Source: Candolleomyces eurysporus
Taxonomy: Eukaryota > Basidiomycota > Agaricomycetes > Agaricales > Psathyrellaceae
Length of the DNA: 10,939 nt
Direction: 5' to 3'
NCBI GenBank assembly: GCA_027579435.1
Contig: JANBPK010001435.1
Coordinates: forward strand, 1-10,939
This document shows, in pieces, positions 7,723 to 10,939 of the stretch. How positions within the stretch are numbered: the stretch's first letter is position 1; every line of letters starts with the position of its first letter. The position numbers were made by a program, and so were the translations under genes. The notes under the pieces were generated by a model. It had not been told where the DNA came from. It searched no databases and was given only the letters and a program-made list of their open reading frames with translations.

Positions 7723-7840
7723 CGAGGAGTATCTTTAAGTCGCTGGGTATTTCTGTCGATCAGGGGGCATGTCATACTAGAGGGGTATTTTTGGATTTCA
7801 AAATCAACTTGTTTCATAATCCACCCTATTTCGCCGGGTA

Positions 7841-7850
7841 CATAAATACA
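7841..7850 (+). promoter_or_regulatory. TATA-like box of MLSRL copy B
   Basis: CATAAATACA about 125 bp before ATG 7967, followed by TACTACTCTACTCTACT, as in the other copies. Confidence 0.6.
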
Positions 7851-7966
7851 AGAGAATCAGGACGACCCCCAAATTACCTTTACTACTCTACTCTACTCGC
7901 TTTATTCTCCTTTTTGAGATCACCCGGACACCCTCCTCCTCTCCTTCGAAGAAGCAAGGAAAGAAG

Positions 7967-8145
7967 ATGCTGTCAAGACTTGCCGTCCTCGTCTCCTTCG
8001 CGGCCTCTTCCGTTGTCAGAACTCAAACTACGTTCCCCCTTGGGTCATCGCTACGGGCACGCAGGGTCCCACTAACCCCCAGAGCCGACACTTGGGACGC
8101 CCATCAACCAGACGAGCGAGGCTAGGCTTCCCTCTATCAATTCTG
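7967..8145 (+). pseudogene. Truncated first exon of the MLSRL secreted-protein gene, copy B
   Basis: The signal peptide is intact: MLSRLAVLVSFAASSVVRTQ. Relative to copy C one base is missing in the run after TTCCCCC, so GVIATGTQGP is read out of frame and the product ends at TAG 8123-8125 after about 52 residues. A second single-base offset near CCCCCAGAGCCG moves the following EPTLGTPINQTSEARLPSIN into yet another frame. DNA homology to copy C stops near 8145, just before the place of copy C's splice donor; 8146 onward is unrelated. A truncated duplicate that kept its promoter, so it may still be transcribed. Confidence 0.65.
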
Positions 8146-8590
8146 ACCCTCTTGTGTGGATGGGAAGGAGTACCTACCATCACGAATGATCAACATGAAC
8201 AGCGACGTCAGTCGATTGCGGTTTAGCTGTACCCTGTAAACGCAAACCGTTCGCCAGAGTGTGAGTGCGAAGATCGCTGTATTTATGAAGGAAGGGAATT
8301 GAGTTCTTGCATCCTAGTGTTAAAGCCCAACCCCACTCTCGGTGACTCTCACCATGTTCGTCTTCCGTTAAATTTATTTGTGAAGTGGCCGAAGCTTCGC
8401 ACGGCAAGTACCGAGGCATTTTTGACCGGAATCAGCGGCCGGAGTGATGGCTGCACATGCCGTCNNTNTTCGACCCCCCGTAGTACCCGAGTCAAAAATG
8501 CCTCGGAACCTGCAACTAGTTCTCAAGGTTCCAAGGGCAGGGGCAGGAGTGCTGCTTCCTGATCTCGTCGAAACATTCGTCGCAAGCATA
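8146..8590. other. Unit-specific spacer with no recognised gene
   Basis: This stretch is absent from the equivalent junctions before copies 2 and 3. It contains unresolved bases (8465, 8466, 8468) and the hairpin-forming element at 8411-8506. Short open frames exist on both strands but show no family signal, and the strand mirror at 8374-8589 merely reflects the palindrome. It may have come in with the element or derive from elsewhere in the array. Confidence 0.5.
8411..8506. mobile_element. MITE-like foldback element with 16-bp perfect terminal inverted repeats
   Basis: CCGAGGCATTTTTGAC (8411-8426) and GTCAAAAATGCCTCGG (8491-8506) are exact reverse complements enclosing 64 bp that include three N bases. 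The 96-bp size and perfect ends suit a non-autonomous DNA element or its footprint. I see no convincing target-site duplication (AAGTA on the left, AACCT on the right), so a simple structured palindrome is the alternative. Confidence 0.5.
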
Positions 8591-8886
8591 CCATACTAAG
8601 TGCCACATACCGGTAGTGCACAAATACTCTACCAANAAAGAGAACAATGCCTAGCCTCGACTCGGATCAAATGCACACCGGGCCCCGTCAGCGAGCTCAA
8701 CTTCNAAGTGCTCCACAAAGATGATTATTGACTTGTGAACCATCAATAAAATCAAAGTCTTTTCAGTAGTACAACTCAATTGCGTACATACACTCTGCCA
8801 TTCCGGGTGCCAGTTCGCGTTGAGTATAAAAGCCTGTTCGACGTGCCCCGCGCTCACCTTATTTTGTCGTTCCAGCCTACGTGAAG
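8591..8886 (+). repeat. Upstream (promoter) module of copy 4, shortened
   Basis: The 3' part corresponds to about 3205-3558. Shared words are GATCAAATGCACACCGGG, AAGTGCTCCACAAAGATG, AATAAAATCAAAG and CTGCCATTCCGGGTG. Several blocks present before copies 2 and 3 (the TTCTCGGCTAGGT palindrome, GCGCTTAGATT) are missing. N bases at 8636 and 8705. Confidence 0.65.
8825..8831 (+). promoter_or_regulatory. TATA box of copy 4
   Basis: TATAAAA lies 62 bp before the ATG, closer than in copies 2 and 3 (87 and 91 bp) because the leader is shorter, in the same GTTGAGTATAAAAGC context. Confidence 0.7.
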
Positions 8887-9727
8887 ATGCGTTACTCTAG
8901 TTTGATTTTGCTTACGGTTGGTGCTATTGCCTCGCAAGGTGCGTCCAAAGTCTAAATCGGGCTTTTGCCAAGTCAGAAATGGGGCTGACAGTGGTACTGA
9001 ATATTTTGGTCTGAAAACTAGTGGCTGGGAGCGTCATCGAGGCACGCTCGTCTCTTGAGTTCATCTTCAGGCGACAGACAAACACAACACTTGTACGTCC
9101 CATTTGGGCTCTATCGTGAATTTGGATTCACTTCTAACGTCCCGTTGCAGTGCGCGACCGAATGCTCGACCTTCCAGAATTATGTTAATGTTAGGCATTT
9201 ATTTTGATTCGAAGACAACCGTTTTTGACCACCTTGCACCAGGAGTGCCAAGGGGAGGGTTGTATGTGCACCACTCCCATTGCATCAGCGCTGAGCCGCT
9301 GTGTCAACTGTCACTACGAGGGGTCGGCCTTCGACATTGACGCAGGTAACCACCTTGTCGATCGTACGTGATGTTTTTCGAAATGATTATAGTTNCCCGC
9401 AACTTATTTAATCTGTATTGCTTCTATGCAGACTACGAGTCGGTGTGCCCTGGCATTCCTCTCTCCGTGACCACTGGCGCTGGCGGAGGCGGCCCTCCTA
9501 CTGCCTCTGCTACCTCCACCACCTCCGCCGGCACGACAACGGCAACAACAGCAAGCGAAACAGACCCCATCGTCGCCATTGAGCCTGTTAGTATCACGCA
9601 GATGACCATCAGACCGCCTACGACCACTGCAGGACCGTCAGGTACTAATAGTGGTCAATCGTTGTCGGCGGGGGTTTATTCTGCTACGGTGGCCGTCGCT
9701 TTGGCTTTGGGTGCCTTTGCTTTTTAG
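8887..9727 (+). CDS. 8-Cys CFEM-like GPI-type surface protein, copy 4 (intact, most diverged)
   Basis: Exons 8887-8938, 9022-9092, 9151-9189, 9243-9363 and 9432-9727 (introns 83, 58, 53 and 68 nt) give 579 nt, 192 residues. Signal peptide MRYSSLILLTVGAIASQ, Kex2-type site FIFRR|Q at 33-36, cysteines at 42, 46, 56, 61, 63, 74, 77 and 100. Residues between cysteines differ widely from copies 2 and 3 (CATEC, ECQGEGCMC, CVNCHY). Exon 4 is two codons shorter and the stalk lacks the LPGLSGSG block. The tail is YSATVAVALALGAFAF after small residues, again GPI-like. The frame is open from start to stop; the single N (9395) is inside intron 4. Its promoter module is shortened, so expression may differ from its sisters. 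Function unknown; a surface or wall protein is inferred. Confidence 0.83.
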
Positions 9728-9880
9728 AACTCTCTTGATCCGTTCTCTCCTGCTATCCTTCCTTTGGACCTGTCAATCTTTACTACTACTCCGAGTATGG
9801 ACCTGTACTTTCGAATGTACGCTTACTACTGGCTCTGTCGTTCCCTATAGCACTCCCTTTATGTATCGGGCAATCTTTAA

Positions 9881-9989
9881 ACTATGGAACCTCCCCCTGG
9901 GTGTAGCACCCGGCGGGTTCTGGGAACACCTGGGCGCACCTGGCAGTGCCAGGTGCATTTCGAGGAGCCGGCCACGCCAGGTGTTCTGT
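9881..9989. mobile_element. Small structured insertion in the 3' flank of copy 4
   Basis: Copies 2 and 3 pass directly from CAATCTT to GGCTAAATCT with only a few bases between; here about 105 bp intervene. The insert has GAACACCTGG (9924-9933) paired with CCAGGTGTTC (9977-9986), a nearly perfect 21-nt palindrome at 9936-9956 (GCACCTGGCA, G, TGCCAGGTGC) and GGGTG-TAG-CACCC at its left end. Its ends CTATGGAAC and GTTCTGTAG are imperfect inverted repeats (7 of 9). No target-site duplication is evident. Probably a tiny non-autonomous element. Confidence 0.55.
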
Positions 9990-10402
9990 AGCTAAATCTG
10001 TATACCTGTAATGATGTATATCTCCGTGCTAATGAATACTACGTATCGTTGGATCTCAACTCCTTCTTGGCCCTGTCGATCCCGTCGATTTGGGCAACCA
10101 TGCTTCCATATTTGCTCGTTGACTGACTCGACAGGAAGCACGGGGAAGAAAGGCCGAATTCTGCCGGTCGGTGCTGTGCAGGTGCTGTGTACTAACCATG
10201 TCGAGGTTATCCTCGGCGGGCGAGAGAAAGGAAAGGAGCTATTCTTGGAACGAGGTCTATTTCGGGCCATCAATAGTCCCTTTCACCATGCTCCCGACAC
10301 CCTGGTAATGTCCAAGCAAACCTCTCTGCACCAGTACCCTCCCCCGCTGCGATAAATTAAAGAGGGTCAAACTATGCGACCACAGCCAGCCTCTCTTTCG
10401 AA

Positions 10403-10467
10403 GTGTCGGTCAAGAAAAGGTTCTGTACGAAGCAACGAGGCTCCATCAGGGCACGGTTGACCGACAC
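10403..10467. promoter_or_regulatory. 11-bp perfect inverted repeat upstream of MLSRL copy C
   Basis: GTGTCGGTCAA (10403-10413) and TTGACCGACAC (10457-10467), 43-nt spacer, about 290 bp before the ATG. Arms and spacing are identical to copy B. Confidence 0.55.
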
Positions 10468-10588
10468 CGCGGAATATTTTTAAATCGCTGGGTAGTATTT
10501 TTGTCGATCGTGGTGCATGCCATGCCATAGGTGTATTTTTGGATTTCAAAATCAACTAGTTTCATAATGCACCCCATTTCGCCTGGGG

Positions 10589-10599
10589 CATAAATACAA
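10589..10599 (+). promoter_or_regulatory. TATA-like box of MLSRL copy C
   Basis: CATAAATACAA about 140 bp before ATG 10729, followed by the longest version of the TACTC/CTACT leader repeat (10632-10652). Confidence 0.6.
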
Positions 10600-10631
10600 G
10601 AGAGTCAGTCAGCCCACCCCAAAACACCTTT

Positions 10632-10652
10632 TACTACTCTACTCTACTCTAC
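10632..10652 (+). repeat. CTCTA pentamer run in the leader of MLSRL copy C
   Basis: TACTACT followed by repeated CTCTA-type pentamers. The corresponding runs at 5151-5166 and 7881-7897 are shorter, so the leader microsatellite varies in length between copies. It lies 76-97 bp before the ATG, close to the probable transcription start. Confidence 0.6.
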
Positions 10653-10728
10653 CTCGACTTTATTTCTCCTCTTTGAGGCCACCCGGACACCCTCCCCTTC
10701 CTCTCCTTTGACGAAACAAGAAAAAAAG

Positions 10729-10939
10729 ATGCTGTCAAGACTCGCCGTCCTCGTCGCCCTGGCAGCCTCCTCCGTTGTCAGAGCGCAGACAGCGTTCCCC
10801 CCTGGGGTCATCGCGACGGGCACCCAAGGTCCCACAACCCCCCAGAGCCGACCCTTGGGACGTCCATCAACCAGACGAGCGAGGCTAGGCTTCTCTCTAT
10901 CAACTCTGTTGACGTACGTCTGCCTTGCGTCCTCCACAC
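10729..10939 (+). CDS. Secreted protein, MLSRL gene copy C, first exon (runs off the window; one-base frame offset)
   Basis: ATG 10729 opens a clear signal peptide (MLSRLAVLVALAASSVVRAQ) followed by TAFPPGVIATGTQGPT. One base then appears to be missing near 10833-10845: the family-like continuation EPTLGTSINQTSEARL, then LSINSVD, is in the next frame and ends exactly at a GTACGT donor (10914). Exon 1 would be 185 nt, or 186 (62 codons) with the base restored. The LGTSINQTSEARL segment resembles, from memory, N-termini of basidiomycete 'macrofage activating glycoprotein'-like secreted proteins; no domain in the window proves this. Copy B shares the offset while copy A reads through, so it is either an inherited lesion or alignment-sensitive sequence. 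This copy is the only one not cut off inside the window and may continue as the full gene. Confidence 0.5.
   Translation, partial: MLSRLAVLVALAASSVVRAQTAFPPGVIATGTQGPTTPQSRPLGRPSTRRARLGFSLSTLLTYVCLASST

Larger units (their letters stand above)
6959..7966 (+). repeat. 3' flank of copy 3 plus upstream region of MLSRL copy B
   Basis: Same module as 4436-5247. The 3' UTR contains ATATAC..GTATAT (6-bp arms, 10-nt loop) near 7131-7152, then the GTCGATCCCGTCGATTTGGG word, TTCGGGCCATCAATAGTCC at about 7379, and an extra stretch around 7410-7550 compared with the copy 2 version. No conserved open frame. Confidence 0.7.
9728..10728 (+). repeat. 3' flank of copy 4 plus upstream region of MLSRL copy C
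   Basis: Same module as 4436-5247 and 6959-7966, with the same word order (TATAGCACTCCCTTTATGTA, AATGAATACTACGTAT, GTCGATCCCGTCGATTTGGG, TTCGGGCCATCAATAGTCC, inverted repeat, CATAAATACAAGAGAG). It differs from the others by the roughly 105-bp insertion at 9881-9989. Open frames are not conserved. Confidence 0.75.

Noticed and set aside
9992..10273. Minus-strand open frame (93 codons) opposite the flank of copy 4
   Set aside because: Not preserved in the homologous flanks of copies 2 and 3, and it overlaps a module best explained as 3' UTR and promoter.
10800..10845. A mini-intron with ACTAAC branch point and CCCCCAG acceptor to explain the MLSRL frame offset
   Set aside because: The only nearby donor would give an intron of about 39 nt with a poor GTCATC donor, and copy B lacks a donor in the same phase.
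1..10939. A CRISPR-like or ribosomal repeat array
   Set aside because: The periodicity is in kilobases and comes from gene duplication. No short regular repeats with unique spacers and no rRNA motifs are present.

Overview
The window looks like a stretch of a filamentous basidiomycete genome, probably Agaricomycotina, from a draft assembly. Evidence: several short introns of about 51-83 nt with GTRNGT-type donors inside very small genes, TATA boxes 60-140 bp before ATGs, CT-rich leaders, secreted Ser/Thr-rich proteins with GPI-type tails, and scattered N bases. No bacterial-style operons, tRNA, rRNA, CRISPR array or autonomous transposon was recognised. The species cannot be named.

The dominant feature is a tandem array of one five-exon gene for a small secreted protein: signal peptide, short propeptide ending in KR|Q or RR|Q (Kex2 type), a domain with eight cysteines spaced C-x3-C-x9-C-x4-C-x-C-x10-C-x2-C-x(22-24)-C (CFEM-like, but without an Asp between the third and fourth Cys), a Ser/Thr/Pro/Gly stalk and a hydrophobic GPI-type C-terminus. 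Copy 1 (1-496) enters at the left edge and ends early, without a tail. Copy 2 (3559-4435) and copy 4 (8887-9727) look intact. Copy 3 (6048-6958) is intact except for a +1 shift at an N. A fifth, strongly diverged and broken relative lies at 2049-2455; its 127-nt exon matches the family's exon 4 exactly in length and cysteine register.

The gene is duplicated with its neighbour. Downstream of copies 2, 3 and 4 lies the same roughly 0.8-1 kb of flank, then the promoter and first exon of a second secreted-protein gene (start MLSRLAVLV). The two internal copies (5248, 7967) are decayed and cut off at different points, and the third (10729) runs off the right edge. Its N-terminal segment (LGTSINQTSEARL) resembles, from memory, basidiomycete 'macrofage activating glycoprotein'-like secreted proteins. 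Each unit is therefore [copy-n promoter and gene] - [flank with an 11-bp inverted repeat] - [MLSRL promoter and exon 1]. Gene starts are 2489 and 2839 bp apart for copies 2 to 3 and 3 to 4, and about 3.7 kb for copies 1 to 2.

Layout: 1-496 copy 1; 497-2048 unrelated, possibly inserted sequence with small coding-like remnants and a stalk fragment; 2049-2736 degenerate paralogue; 2886-3558 promoter module; 3559-4435 copy 2; 4436-5484 flank and decayed MLSRL copy A; 5485-6047 promoter module; 6048-6958 copy 3; 6959-8145 flank and MLSRL copy B; 8146-8590 unit-specific insert with a MITE-like hairpin; 8591-8886 promoter module; 8887-9727 copy 4; 9728-10939 flank, with a second hairpin insertion, and MLSRL copy C.

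Among copies 2-4 most codon differences in the cysteine-rich exon are non-synonymous, while the cysteines and even the introns are kept. This fits a birth-and-death family of surface or secreted proteins that may be diversifying. The biochemical function is unknown.
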